Part shown: positions 51,555 to 60,204 of the stretch, piece after piece | Layout: every line of letters starts with the position of its first letter | Numbering within the stretch: the first letter of the stretch is position 1 | Source: Pseudomonas sp. R4-35-07 | GTDB taxonomy: Bacteria; Pseudomonadota; Gammaproteobacteria; Pseudomonadales; Pseudomonadaceae | Assembly: GCF_003852235.1 (NCBI RefSeq) | Contig: NZ_CP027732.1 | Span: 2,914,001-2,978,000 of the forward strand | DNA: 64,000 nt | Reading direction: 5' to 3' | Notes under the pieces: model-generated | The model's input: only the letters and a program-made list of their open reading frames with translations | Told to the model about the DNA's origin: nothing | The model's database searches: none | Made by a program: the position numbers and the translations under genes

Positions 51555-51644
51555 GTGAATAGCGAGCAAGGTCTCTACGAACGGCTGAAGCAACAGATCC
51601 TGACATTGCAACTGTCGCCCGATCAGTTGCCTGCCCAACGACAC
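51555..51644 (+). pseudogene. N-terminal stump of a GntR-family regulator
   Basis: A GTG with GGAGT upstream opens MNSEQGLYERLKQQILTLQL, then SPDQ, matching the first helix of GntR regulators (xLYxQLKxxIlxLxLxPGxxL). After about 30 residues the similarity ends at the 3' end of the convergent LysR gene (51645), and the wing and effector domains are absent. The frame runs on to 51797 but that part is antisense to the LysR gene. I read it as the remains of a regulator of the upstream catabolic genes cut by a deletion. Confidence 0.6.
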
Positions 51645-52559
51645 CTAAAGACTCTCAGGGTCGCCAAAAAACATCTGAATCCGCGACCGCAACCAACGCT
51701 CCCCCGGATCATTATCCTGCGACCCACGCCACGCCATGTGCAGCTCAAACGAACGCACCGGCAGCGGTGGGTCTTCGGCTCGCAAACCACCCGCTGAGGT
51801 CAGCGCCTCAGCCGCATAATCCGGTACGGTGGCGAGGATATCGGTGCCCGCCAGTAACGTGCCCAGCCCATTGAACTGGGGCACGGCCAGCACGACGTGG
51901 CGTTTGCGATCGAGCTTTTCCAGCTCTTCGTCGATAAACCCGCTCAGGTCACCGGCAAACGATACCAAGGCATGCGGGCGGGCGCAGAAGTCGTCCAGGC
52001 TCAGTGGGCCGGGTACGCTGTCGGCGCGCAGCAGTTTCGGCAGGCTGCGGCGCAGGACCTTGCGCTTGGCGTTGGCCGGCAGGTCGGCGGTGTAGCTGAC
52101 GCCGATGGAGATTTCGCCGGAGGCCAGCAAGCCAGGCATCAGGATGTAGTTGACGCGACGCACCACCAGCACGATGCCGGGGGCTTCGGCGCGCAGGCGT
52201 TTGAGCAATTGCGGCAGCAGGGCGAATTCCACGTCATCGGACAGGCCGATACGGAATACCGCAGTGCTGGTAGCTGGGTCGAATTCGGCGGCGCGGCTGA
52301 CGGCGGTGGAAATCGAGTCCAGGGCCGGGGAGAGCAGGGCGAAGATTTCCACGGCGCGGGCTGTTGGCTCCATGCTGCGCCCGGTGCGTACGAACAGCGG
52401 GTCGTCAAACAGCCCGCGCAGGCGTGACAAGGCCGCGCTGATGGCCGGCTGGCCGAGAAACAGTTTCTCGGCGGCGCGGGTCACGCTGCGCTCGTGCATC
52501 AAGGTTTCGAATACGATCAAGAGGTTAAGGTCGACACGACGCAGGTCGTTACGGTTCAT
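51645..52559 (-). CDS. LysR-family regulator, NodD-like
   Basis: A 304-residue regulator. The N terminus RRVDLNLLIVFETLMHERSVTRAAEKLFLGQPAISAALSRLRGLF, given here in continuous description from about residue 7 to 50, is the HTH of the NodD/PcpR-like group. The effector domain contains AVFRIGLSDDVEFALLPQLL, and the end shows HMAWRGSQDNDPGERWLR. It is divergent from the quinone oxidoreductase gene, whose start lies 269 bp away, so control of that gene is plausible. It converges on the GntR stump. Confidence 0.92.
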   Translation of the reverse strand: MNRNDLRRVDLNLLIVFETLMHERSVTRAAEKLFLGQPAISAALSRLRGLFDDPLFVRTGRSMEPTARAVEIFALLSPALDSISTAVSRAAEFDPATSTAVFRIGLSDDVEFALLPQLLKRLRAEAPGIVLVVRRVNYILMPGLLASGEISIGVSYTADLPANAKRKVLRRSLPKLLRADSVPGPLSLDDFCARPHALVSFAGDLSGFIDEELEKLDRKRHVVLAVPQFNGLGTLLAGTDILATVPDYAAEALTSAGGLRAEDPPLPVRSFELHMAWRGSQDNDPGERWLRSRIQMFFGDPESL

Positions 52560-52828
52560 CTTGTGTCCTGGAAGAGTCAGCGAACTTGACGAGAGCGGCC
52601 ATATCCAGAACCTCCAAGGTTCCGTTCAGAAGCATGACCGGCATGAATCTTACGGGGAAAGGCTGGTACTCTGCACAAGATAATTGAGTTTTCCTACGAT
52701 AGCTGAGGTCTATGCCTCACATGCGGAATCAATGACAGACATGTCGACTATTAATGGCGACCGGTGGTCTTACCGGGAAAGCCCAGATAGAGTTCATGGC
52801 ATTAGAGGTTACTTTGACGAGGTTTGCG

Positions 52829-53851
52829 ATGTCCCGCACGATTCGTTTTCACAAGTTTGGTCCGGCCGAGGTGCTCAAATGCGAAGAGCATGCAACCGCG
52901 CAGCCCGCACCGGGCGAAGTGCAGGTGCGTGTCGACGCGATTGGTATCAGTTGGTACGACGTTTTGTGGCGTCAGAACCTGGCGTCGTCCCATGCACGCC
53001 TGCCGTCTGGCCTTGGCCATGAAATGGCCGGCGTGGTTGTCGCCCTGGGCGACGGCGTGGACGACTTGGCGGTGGGCGACAAGGTCGCCAGTTTTCCTGC
53101 CGAAAGCCCTAACGATTACCCGGTGTATGGCGAGCAGATCGTTCTGCCCCGTTCGGCCCTGACCCGTTACCCGGATGTCTTGAGCCCCATTGAAGCGAGC
53201 GTGCACTACACGCCGCTGCTGATTGCCTACTTTGCCTACATGGACCTGGCGCGGGTCAAGCCTGGGCAATTTGCGTTGGTGACCGATGCCAGCCACTGCG
53301 CCGGGCCTTCGTTCGTGCAGTTGGGCAAAGCCTTGGGGGTACGGGTGATTGCCGCGACCAAAGACAGCGCGGAACGTGAATACCTGCTGTCGCTGGGGGC
53401 GGAAAAGGTCATCGTCACCGAAGAGCAGGACCTGCTCATGCAAATCAACAAAATCACGGGTGACCGTGGCGTCGATGTGGTGTTCGACGGCCTGGGCGGG
53501 CCGCAGATGTCGCTGCTCGGTGACGTGCTGGCGCCGCGTGGCAGCCTGGTTTTGTATGGCCTGCAAGGCGGTAACCAGACACCTTTTCCGGCCTGCGCCG
53601 CGTTCCAGAAGAATATTCAGTTTTTCGTGCATTGCATCGGCAACTTCACCGGCAAGCCGGAGTTGGGCATCATCCAGGACCAGGTGGCGTTGCAGCGCGC
53701 TTTGCGGGATATCAACCAACTGACTGCCGACCGGGTACTGGTGCCGTTGAAAACCACGGTGTTTCCGTTCAGTCAATTCGTCGAAGCCCACCGCTATATG
53801 GACGAATGCCCGTGCCGCGAACGAGTTGCGTTGCAGGTTGAAGCTGTTTGA
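52829..53851 (+). CDS. Zinc-independent quinone oxidoreductase-type medium-chain dehydrogenase
   Basis: A 340-residue NADPH-dependent MDR enzyme. The N terminus IRFHKFGPAEVLKCEEH is that of quinone oxidoreductases; GLGHEMAGVVVALGDGVDDLAVGDKVA is the catalytic-domain signature; the cofactor region is GQFALVTDASHCAGPSFVQLGKALGVRVIAATK, and GDRGVDVVFDGLGG follows. The structural zinc Cys cluster is absent, as expected for this branch. I chose the ATG at 52829 with GAGG 7 nt upstream; the frame extends 75 bp further without a ribosome site. A 9-bp hairpin follows the stop. It is divergent from a LysR gene. Confidence 0.9.
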   Translation: MSRTIRFHKFGPAEVLKCEEHATAQPAPGEVQVRVDAIGISWYDVLWRQNLASSHARLPSGLGHEMAGVVVALGDGVDDLAVGDKVASFPAESPNDYPVYGEQIVLPRSALTRYPDVLSPIEASVHYTPLLIAYFAYMDLARVKPGQFALVTDASHCAGPSFVQLGKALGVRVIAATKDSAEREYLLSLGAEKVIVTEEQDLLMQINKITGDRGVDVVFDGLGGPQMSLLGDVLAPRGSLVLYGLQGGNQTPFPACAAFQKNIQFFVHCIGNFTGKPELGIIQDQVALQRALRDINQLTADRVLVPLKTTVFPFSQFVEAHRYMDECPCRERVALQVEAV

Positions 53852-53857
53852 GCTGTA

Positions 53858-53881
53858 GGAGTATTCGCAAATGAATACTCC
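53858..53881 (+). terminator. Hairpin after the quinone oxidoreductase gene
   Basis: GGAGTATTC-GCAAAT-GAATACTCC is a perfect 9-bp stem 6 bp after the stop. No T-run follows; it may act as a weak terminator. Confidence 0.45.
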
Positions 53882-54554
53882 AGCGTCTGCGCGGATGCAG
53901 CAGATGCGCCATTTGTCAGGGCTTAACCCACGATCGGGTTGAGCCACTCCGAGGGCGTTGCGCCCTGCAAACAATACCTTTGGCCCTTATGCCGCCCTGA
54001 AATCCAGCGCGGCGCTGTCGTGTGGGCGTCACTGAAGTTCGCGCCGCAGATCATCTGAACTGCTTTCCTGCGCGGTTCTGTATCTATTAATCATTAGTTG
54101 AGTGCCGATAATTGCGGCTTAACCATCATCTCAAGGATTGAGCAATGATCAGCTGCCCGACATTACTGTCTTGTATCAGCAAACTAACGAGGCGTTACCT
54201 TGCCCGTCGAAAAAAACGTTCGAAACATCCCTTCTTCTTGCAAGAAGCCAGATTAAGTGGGTGATTTATTATTTGTCGGAGGTTTCGCTAATTAATTAGT
54301 TAACGCGCTGTAGGATAGTGTCGGAACATTCCTAGGAGTTGCCACTTGAGCACACGCGACTGCGGGTTAGCGCGTCTGTCTGTGGGATGGGGTGCCCGCG
54401 ACTCAGGTGTCCGCTCCGGTAATTTTGTTGCAGGGTGCTAATGTTTAATCATTCTTATGCCCTGCCGCGCAAGACAGACCTACAGATGTAATGGGTCAGG
54501 CAACGACGTCACAGAGTTGCTTGAAACTGATATTTCAACTCAGGTAGTAGAACA
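53882..54554. other. Long intergenic region with palindromes and one small ORF
   Basis: No confident gene lies in these 670 bases. From 54090 on the sequence becomes clearly AT-rich. It contains a 14-bp perfect palindrome CTTCTTGCAAGAAG (54234-54247), a 12-bp palindrome CTAATTAATTAG (54288-54299) and a 39-codon ORF (54145-54264, listed separately). The size suggests a complex promoter for the unknown gene at 54555, a small RNA, or the scar of a lost gene. I see no tRNA or REP element. Confidence 0.5.
54145..54264 (+). CDS. Possible 39-residue basic peptide
   Basis: An ATG with AAGGA 8 nt upstream opens MISCPTLLSCISKLTRRYLA and continues through a very basic stretch (RRKKRSKH) to TGA at 54262-54264. 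It overlaps the palindrome at 54234-54247. It has no recognisable family, and its location in an AT-rich gap means chance is quite possible. Confidence 0.28.
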   Translation: MISCPTLLSCISKLTRRYLARRKKRSKHPFFLQEARLSG

Positions 54555-55973
54555 ATGAGCGCAATTCACGAACAAGCCATGAACTATGTTTATCAGCAAG
54601 TTCTGCAACGTTTGATGGGGCACTTCACGCGTGCCGAACGGACTGCACTTCAATTGTTGATCCAGCGAATCGTGGTGGCGGCAGGCGGCATGGAACATGT
54701 GGGTAACTATAAAGTATTGATCGCCCACGGCGGCGGCGAAGTCAGCAGTTATACCCTGGCGCTGCTGCGCGCGGCACAGTTGAGCATCGCCGGCCGTACG
54801 CCCAAGACCTTTCACCTGCGCGTGGCGACGCTGCGGCATGCAGGGATGACCCAGGCCACACTGGGCAGGCTGAATGAGGGCTATAGCGCGCTGTTTTTTC
54901 ACGATGACCCTCGGGTGGAGGTGTTGATGGTGGAAAATCAGGAGGTGCAGCCTTTCAATCATCAGCGGCCCGCTTCCAGCGCCGGCCGTGAGGTCAACCA
55001 ACGCGACCGGCTAATGATCGGGCACCTGACGTCCGGGGATGTGCGTGCCACGCTGTGCAATGACACTTACCTGGCCCTGGGGGATTTCTACCAGCGTGTG
55101 AGCGCGTGGAACGGCGGCGTGCATGCGCTGGTCAGCGGCGATTCTGCGCGCAAGCAAAGCCAATACCTGGCCTGGCTGAAGCGTTCGGCCCTGGCTGCGG
55201 GTGTCGCTGTCCCGCCGCGCCAGTCCGCGTCGCTCAATATTCTGTTCGCGCGCATGGAAGAGTGGAGTACCGGTTGCTACCGCGACCTCTACGGCGAGCA
55301 ATACGTGGAGGCCCAGAGCCCGGGGCATGGCGGGCACCGCCATCTGGCTTATATCGGGGTTGCCGACCTGCTCGACGAGGTTGACGTTGCCTCGTCACCG
55401 CTGCTCACCGAGTTCCTGGCCCACAAACCGGACCCGTTCGACTTTCACTTCAGCCATCCTGACTATCCCAACCCGTTGCTCATGGCGCATCTGCACGGGT
55501 TGCAGGCCCAATGCCTGCGTGAGCTGTCCTACGGCGAAGGCGTCGAGGCTTTTGTGCGGCAGGCGAGAGACGCGATGAGCCATCGACACATTCCAGACAC
55601 CTTGATCGACGCATTGGGCGGCCACGATGGGCGCGTATTGTCGACGACCTATGCCCAGGAGTTCTTCGGCCTGGACGAGGGCCAGTTGACTTGCCTGTTG
55701 TTCTCGCCCTTCATCCATCATGGCGAGCGCCTTGAGGGTTACCTGCGCCAATGCCACCCCGGCATGCTGGTGGGGCTTCCCGAGTTGCACAAGGCGCTGC
55801 AGGGCAAACCCGCCGCAGATATGCTGCAGCAGTGGCTGATTGATACCAGCGGCCTGCCATTGCCTCTGTTACAAAACCTGTACCGCAAGCGTCCTCAGCA
55901 GGCGGGTCGTTGCACCCAGGCGCGCAAACGGCGTGGGGCCCAGGCGCAGATTGCGCAAGTGTCGGGGCGTTAG
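54555..55973 (+). CDS. Uncharacterised 472-residue protein paired with a MocR-type regulator
   Basis: I do not recognise this protein. It has no signal peptide or membrane helix and looks cytoplasmic. Visible features are a helical N terminus (YVYQQVLQRLMGHFTRAERTALQLLIQRIVV), a GNYKVLIAHGGGEVSSYTLALLRAAQLS segment, a His-rich stretch PGHGGHRHLAY near residue 255, FDFHFSHPDYPNP near 296, and a basic C terminus. AGGTAG lies 8 nt before the ATG. The MocR-type regulator gene starts 36 bp after its stop on the same strand, so they probably form an operon. The His and Asp clusters could bind metal, but no motif decides it. Confidence 0.7.
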   Translation: MSAIHEQAMNYVYQQVLQRLMGHFTRAERTALQLLIQRIVVAAGGMEHVGNYKVLIAHGGGEVSSYTLALLRAAQLSIAGRTPKTFHLRVATLRHAGMTQATLGRLNEGYSALFFHDDPRVEVLMVENQEVQPFNHQRPASSAGREVNQRDRLMIGHLTSGDVRATLCNDTYLALGDFYQRVSAWNGGVHALVSGDSARKQSQYLAWLKRSALAAGVAVPPRQSASLNILFARMEEWSTGCYRDLYGEQYVEAQSPGHGGHRHLAYIGVADLLDEVDVASSPLLTEFLAHKPDPFDFHFSHPDYPNPLLMAHLHGLQAQCLRELSYGEGVEAFVRQARDAMSHRHIPDTLIDALGGHDGRVLSTTYAQEFFGLDEGQLTCLLFSPFIHHGERLEGYLRQCHPGMLVGLPELHKALQGKPAADMLQQWLIDTSGLPLPLLQNLYRKRPQQAGRCTQARKRRGAQAQIAQVSGR

Positions 55974-56009
55974 CCGCGTGCCTGTGCGTGCGAACTCGGG
56001 CGGGCGCTC

Positions 56010-57413
56010 ATGAGACTGCGCGGGGAGCGGCAAGCGGATTTTGCCTACCAGGCGGTGTACCGCTACATGATCAACCTGATCAACGAAGTCAGCCTGGAAA
56101 AACCGGTAAAGCTGCCGTCCCTGCGGCAGTTGTCGACCCGCTTGAAGGTGTCGATCTCGACGATCCAGTACGCCTACTCGATATTGGAAAAGGAAGGGCG
56201 GATCTACTCGGTGGCCAAGTCCGGCTACTTTGCCTGGCCGGTGGCCGCTAACGCGCCAATGGCCACGAGTGGGGACTTGCTTGAGCGCCTTTACGCGGCA
56301 GCGCGGCGGCCTGGCATGGTGGTACTCAGTGGCGACGAACCGGCGCTGCTGGGCTCACTCGATGGTGCGTTGCTTTCACTGGAGCGCCAACTGATCCGCC
56401 GCTATCCGCACCACCTGCAAACCCACTCGCAACCCTCCGGCGTCTGGGAGCTGCGCGCGGCGCTGGCGGCACGTTATACCTCATCGCCCACGCGCTGCTG
56501 GCAGGCGGATGAGGTGTATATCGGCGCCGACGTGCGTGGCGTCCTGGAGATCCTGATTGACGCCCTGGGCCTCAAGGGCACCGTGGTGGTGGCCGAATCA
56601 CCCTGCGATTATCTGGTCTTGCGCCTGTTGCAGGGGGCCGGCGTGCGGGTAATCGAATTGCCCTGGCTCGCCGACGGCCGCTTCGATCTGAGTACCTTTG
56701 AACACCTGCTCAGCCACGAGCCGGTGCACCTGGTGGTGCTGTCATCGGTGGTGAGCATGCCGTCGGGCAGCGTGCTGTCGGTTCAGGAGCGCATGCAGGT
56801 GGCGCAATTGCTGGACCGATTCGGCTGCTGGCTGCTGGAGAATGACACCTTTGGCGAACTGAGCTTCGCACCGTCCTCCGTGTCCCTGCGGCACCTGGTC
56901 GACCCTGAACGGCTGATAGTGTTCTCTTCGTTCGAGAAGATCCTTGGCCCGGAAGCACCGTTTGGTTTTGTACTGTCGCGCCAGCTGAGCCGCGAGCTGC
57001 AGCGTCAGTTTTTATTGCGTGCATTCCGGTTGTCGTCGATTCGTCAGCGCGCCATTGCCCGCTTGTACGAAAGCGGACGGTATGACCAGCATGTGCAGAC
57101 GTTACGCCAGCGCCTGCGTGAGCAGGCACAGGCTATGGGCCTGCGCCTGGATGCACGTCTGGAGGGGTGGGTGAGCTATCGGATGCCCGTCGCCGGCGCA
57201 AGTTTCTGGCTGCAGTCGACGGCGGCTGTGGACATGCGCCATGTGTTCCAGCGCATGGTCACGCAGCAGGTGGTGATCGCTCCCGGTGAGCTGTTCAGTC
57301 TCAGCGGTTTGCATCACCAGCATATGCGCCTGGGGCATGCGTTCAGCGGGCATCCGAACCTGGACATCGCCTTGGATACATTGGCCGAGGCACTGCAGCA
57401 GGCGCAGATTTGA
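56010..57413 (+). CDS. MocR-type (GntR HTH plus aminotransferase-fold) transcriptional regulator
   Basis: A 467-residue regulator. Residues 1-75 form a GntR winged helix (YRYMINLINEVSLEKPVKLPSLRQLSTRLKVSISTIQYAYSILEKEGRIYSVAKSGYF in outline). The remainder is a fold-type I PLP domain: SGVWELRAALAARY, VYIGADVRGVLEILIDAL, VVVAESPCDYLVLRLLQ, and FSSFEKILGPEAPFGFVLSR, where the Lys of SFEK aligns with the Schiff-base Lys of the SFSKxLxPxxRxG motif. The cofactor Lys therefore seems kept. MocR proteins usually control genes of vitamin B6, GABA, taurine or amino-acid metabolism. The start has a poor ribosome site, so coupling to the upstream unknown gene is likely. Confidence 0.88.
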   Translation: MRLRGERQADFAYQAVYRYMINLINEVSLEKPVKLPSLRQLSTRLKVSISTIQYAYSILEKEGRIYSVAKSGYFAWPVAANAPMATSGDLLERLYAAARRPGMVVLSGDEPALLGSLDGALLSLERQLIRRYPHHLQTHSQPSGVWELRAALAARYTSSPTRCWQADEVYIGADVRGVLEILIDALGLKGTVVVAESPCDYLVLRLLQGAGVRVIELPWLADGRFDLSTFEHLLSHEPVHLVVLSSVVSMPSGSVLSVQERMQVAQLLDRFGCWLLENDTFGELSFAPSSVSLRHLVDPERLIVFSSFEKILGPEAPFGFVLSRQLSRELQRQFLLRAFRLSSIRQRAIARLYESGRYDQHVQTLRQRLREQAQAMGLRLDARLEGWVSYRMPVAGASFWLQSTAAVDMRHVFQRMVTQQVVIAPGELFSLSGLHHQHMRLGHAFSGHPNLDIALDTLAEALQQAQI

Positions 57414-57521
57414 CGCGTATGAAATTTCTATATTAGTTGTGGGATCGATACCGTCGCGCCGTAGTCCAAGTCACCGTAAACTGTCATTTTTCCGAATCCT
57501 TATTTTTCTCGAGGTTTATGC

Positions 57522-59165
57522 ATGACTATCAGTCCTTTTGCGGGCAAGCCGGCGCCAGCCCAGTTGCTGGTGGACATCCCGCGACTGGTCACGGCCTATT
57601 ACACCGGCCAGCCTGATGCAGCGATCTCCACCCAGCGCGTGGCCTTTGGTACCTCCGGGCACCGTGGCAGCTCGTTCGAACTGAGCTTCAACGAATGGCA
57701 TGTGCTCGCGATCAGCCAGGCCATCTGCCTGTACCGCCAGGCCCAGGGCATCGACGGCCCGTTGTTTGTCGGCCTGGACACCCACGCGCTGTCGACGCCA
57801 GCCGGCGCCAGTGCGCTGGAAGTGCTCGCCGCCAACGGTGTACACGTGATGCTCGCCGAGGGCGACGAATACACACCAACGCCGGCAATTTCCCACGCGA
57901 TCATCTGCTACAACCGTGGCCGCACCAGCGGGCTGGCGGACGGTATCGTCATCACGCCGTCCCACAACCCGCCGCAAAGTGGCGGCTACAAGTACAACCC
58001 GCCTAACGGTGGCCCGGCCGACACCCACGTCACCAAGTGGATCGAAGCCAAGGCCAACGAGCTGCTGGCCAACAAGCTCGCCGGAGTCAAGCGCATCACC
58101 CACGCCCAGGCGCTGAAGGCCGATACCACGCACCGGCATGATTACCTCAACAGCTACGTGGCCGACCTGGTCAATGTGATCGACATGGACGCCATCCGCA
58201 GCGCCGGCCTGCGCCTGGGCGTCGACCCGCTGGGCGGAGCAGGGGTGCGCTACTGGTCGGCGATTGCCGAGCACTATCGGCTGAACCTGGAAGTGGTCAA
58301 CACCGAAGTCGACGCTACCTTCCGCTTCATGAGCGTCGACTGGGACGGCCAGATCCGCATGGACCCGTCTTCCAGCTACGCCATGCAAGGCCTGATCGGC
58401 CTCAAGGAGCGCTTTGATGTGGCGTTTGCCTGCGACCCGGACCACGACCGTCACGGCATCGTGACCCCGTCCGGCGGGCTGTTGGCGCCGAATAACTACC
58501 TGGCGGTGTCCATCGACTATCTGTTCCAGAACCGTCCTGACTGGCGCGCCGATGCGGCGGTGGGCAAAACCGTGGTCAGCAGTGGCCTGATCGATCGCGT
58601 CGCCGCGCGCATCGGTCGTCGTTTGTACGAAGTGCCGGTGGGCTTCAAATGGTTTGCTGACGGTTTGTTTGATGGTTCGCTGGGGTTTGGTGGCGAAGAA
58701 AGCGCCGGGGCTTCATTCCTGCGCAAGGACGGTACGGTCTGGAGCACCGACAAGGACGGCCTGATCCCGGCTTTGCTTGCGGCCGAAATGACCTCGCGCA
58801 AAGGCCAGGACCCGAGTCAGATCTATCGCGGCCTGACTGACGCCCTCGGCGAACCCTTTGCCATCCGCGTTGATGCCAAGGCCACGCCAGCGCAAAAAGC
58901 CCTGCTGGGCAAACTGTCGCCGGAGCAGGTGACGTCCACGCAATTGGCCGGCGAAAGCATCCAGCAGATCCTCAGCCATGCGCCGGGTAACAACCAGGCG
59001 ATCGGCGGCTTGAAAGTGATGACCGAAAACGGCTGGTTCGCCGCGCGTCCATCGGGCACCGAGGACATCTACAAGATCTATGCCGAGAGCTTTATCGACG
59101 AAGATCACCTCAAGCAGCTGGTGGAAGAGGCTCAGGTACTGGTAGACGGAGCAATCTCCCAGTAA
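57522..59165 (+). CDS. pgm: Phosphoglucomutase, alpha-D-glucose phosphate-specific
   Basis: A 547-residue enzyme interconverting glucose-1-phosphate and glucose-6-phosphate, almost the length of E. coli Pgm. The phospho-Ser loop is [19 protein letters not shown], the magnesium loop is [13 protein letters not shown], the sugar loop is [14 protein letters not shown], and the C-terminal phosphate loop is [22 protein letters not shown] lies 8 nt before the ATG. It supplies glucose-1-phosphate for glycogen/trehalose and envelope glycans. It stands alone on the plus strand and is followed by a REP doublet. All catalytic residues visible are intact. Confidence 0.97.
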   Translation: MTISPFAGKPAPAQLLVDIPRLVTAYYTGQPDAAISTQRVAFGTSGHRGSSFELSFNEWHVLAISQAICLYRQAQGIDGPLFVGLDTHALSTPAGASALEVLAANGVHVMLAEGDEYTPTPAISHAIICYNRGRTSGLADGIVITPSHNPPQSGGYKYNPPNGGPADTHVTKWIEAKANELLANKLAGVKRITHAQALKADTTHRHDYLNSYVADLVNVIDMDAIRSAGLRLGVDPLGGAGVRYWSAIAEHYRLNLEVVNTEVDATFRFMSVDWDGQIRMDPSSSYAMQGLIGLKERFDVAFACDPDHDRHGIVTPSGGLLAPNNYLAVSIDYLFQNRPDWRADAAVGKTVVSSGLIDRVAARIGRRLYEVPVGFKWFADGLFDGSLGFGGEESAGASFLRKDGTVWSTDKDGLIPALLAAEMTSRKGQDPSQIYRGLTDALGEPFAIRVDAKATPAQKALLGKLSPEQVTSTQLAGESIQQILSHAPGNNQAIGGLKVMTENGWFAARPSGTEDIYKIYAESFIDEDHLKQLVEEAQVLVDGAISQ

Positions 59166-59178
59166 TCACGCAACACCC

Positions 59179-59269
59179 ATGTGGGAGGGGGCTTGCCCCC
59201 GATAGCGATGTGCCAGTCGATATATTCGATGCTGATCCACCGCCATCGGGGGCAAGCCCCCTCCCACAT
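59179..59269. repeat. REP doublet (REPIN) between pgm and the pirin gene
   Basis: ATGTGGGAGGGGGCTTGCCC at the left end is answered by its inverted copy ending in CTCCCACAT, with a 38-nt middle. Each arm is itself a short hairpin (GGGGGC-TT-GCCCCC). This is the Pseudomonas REP/REPIN layout, mobilised by RAYT transposases encoded elsewhere. It lies between convergent genes and may also end transcription. Confidence 0.9.
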
Positions 59270-59291
59270 TAGATGCCAACATGGCTTGAGG

Positions 59292-59987
59292 TCAGGCTAA
59301 GTCAACCAACACAATCTCGCTGTCTTCAATCGCCGTCACCCGCAACACCTGCTCATCGGCAACCGCCACGCCGTCTCGAGCCTGCGCACGCAAGCCGTTG
59401 ACTTCAATCGTCCCCGTTGCCGGCACCAGGTACGCCCGGCGGCCGCTGTCCAGCCGATACTCGGCACTTTCCCCGGCCTTCAGATTAGCCGCCACCAGGC
59501 GTGCATCGGCACGAATGCGCAGGCTTTGCGTGTCTCCGGCCTTGCCGCTGGCCAAGGTCACGAAGCCTTCGCGCGCACCCTGTGGAAACGGCCTGGCGCC
59601 CCAGGAAGGCGGCAAGCCGGCCTCATTCGGGATGATCCAGATCTGGAAGATCTTGGTCGGCGTGGCTTCCAGGTTGTATTCGCTGTGGGTGATCCCGGTG
59701 CCAGCGCTCATCACCTGTACGTCGCCAGCCTCGGTACGGCCCTTGTTGCCCAGGTTATCGGCATGACTGATCGCGCCTTCGCGCACGTAGGTGATGATTT
59801 CCATGTCACGGTGCGCGTGCTGCGGGAAGCCGCTGCCCGGCGCAATGATGTCGTCGTTCCACACCCGCAGGTTGCCCCAGTGCATACGCTCGGGGTCATG
59901 GTATTCGGCAAATGAAAAGTGATGATGGGCGTCGAGCCAGCCATGGTGGGCGCCGCCCAGGGTGTTGAAGGGTCGAAGTTCAAGCAT
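59292..59987 (-). CDS. Pirin-family bicupin (YhhW-type quercetinase-like)
   Basis: A 231-residue bicupin. The metal site of the first cupin is in FPQHAHRDMEIITYVREGAISH, with two His and a Glu as in YhhW and pirin, and VQVMSAGTGITHSEYN supplies the fourth His. The second cupin is degenerate, as usual. GGAG precedes the ATG at 59987. YhhW has quercetin 2,3-dioxygenase activity in vitro, but the cell role of bacterial pirins varies. It converges with pgm across a REP doublet; 217 bp upstream separate it from the helicase gene, in the opposite direction. Confidence 0.93.
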   Translation of the reverse strand: MLELRPFNTLGGAHHGWLDAHHHFSFAEYHDPERMHWGNLRVWNDDIIAPGSGFPQHAHRDMEIITYVREGAISHADNLGNKGRTEAGDVQVMSAGTGITHSEYNLEATPTKIFQIWIIPNEAGLPPSWGARPFPQGAREGFVTLASGKAGDTQSLRIRADARLVAANLKAGESAEYRLDSGRRAYLVPATGTIEVNGLRAQARDGVAVADEQVLRVTAIEDSEIVLVDLA

Positions 59988-60204
59988 GATCGTCTCCTGT
60001 GGATAGCCCTATGGTCCGTCAGTGCATGATCGATAAAAAGCGTAAAAAATGCCTGATTCCTATCTGTTTATTTGATGTTTATCTCAGGTATCAACTTTCA
60101 CTTCATCGCCTAACCGCATGAGATCAAAGCATTTGGCTGGAACTGAGCGGCAATTCCGGCGACCATGGCGCACTGTAAAAACCTAGCTCATCGCAGGAGT
60201 CCGC

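Noticed and set aside
51645..51797. Continuation of the GntR-like frame
   Set aside because: From 51645 it is antisense to the LysR gene and loses all similarity to GntR proteins.
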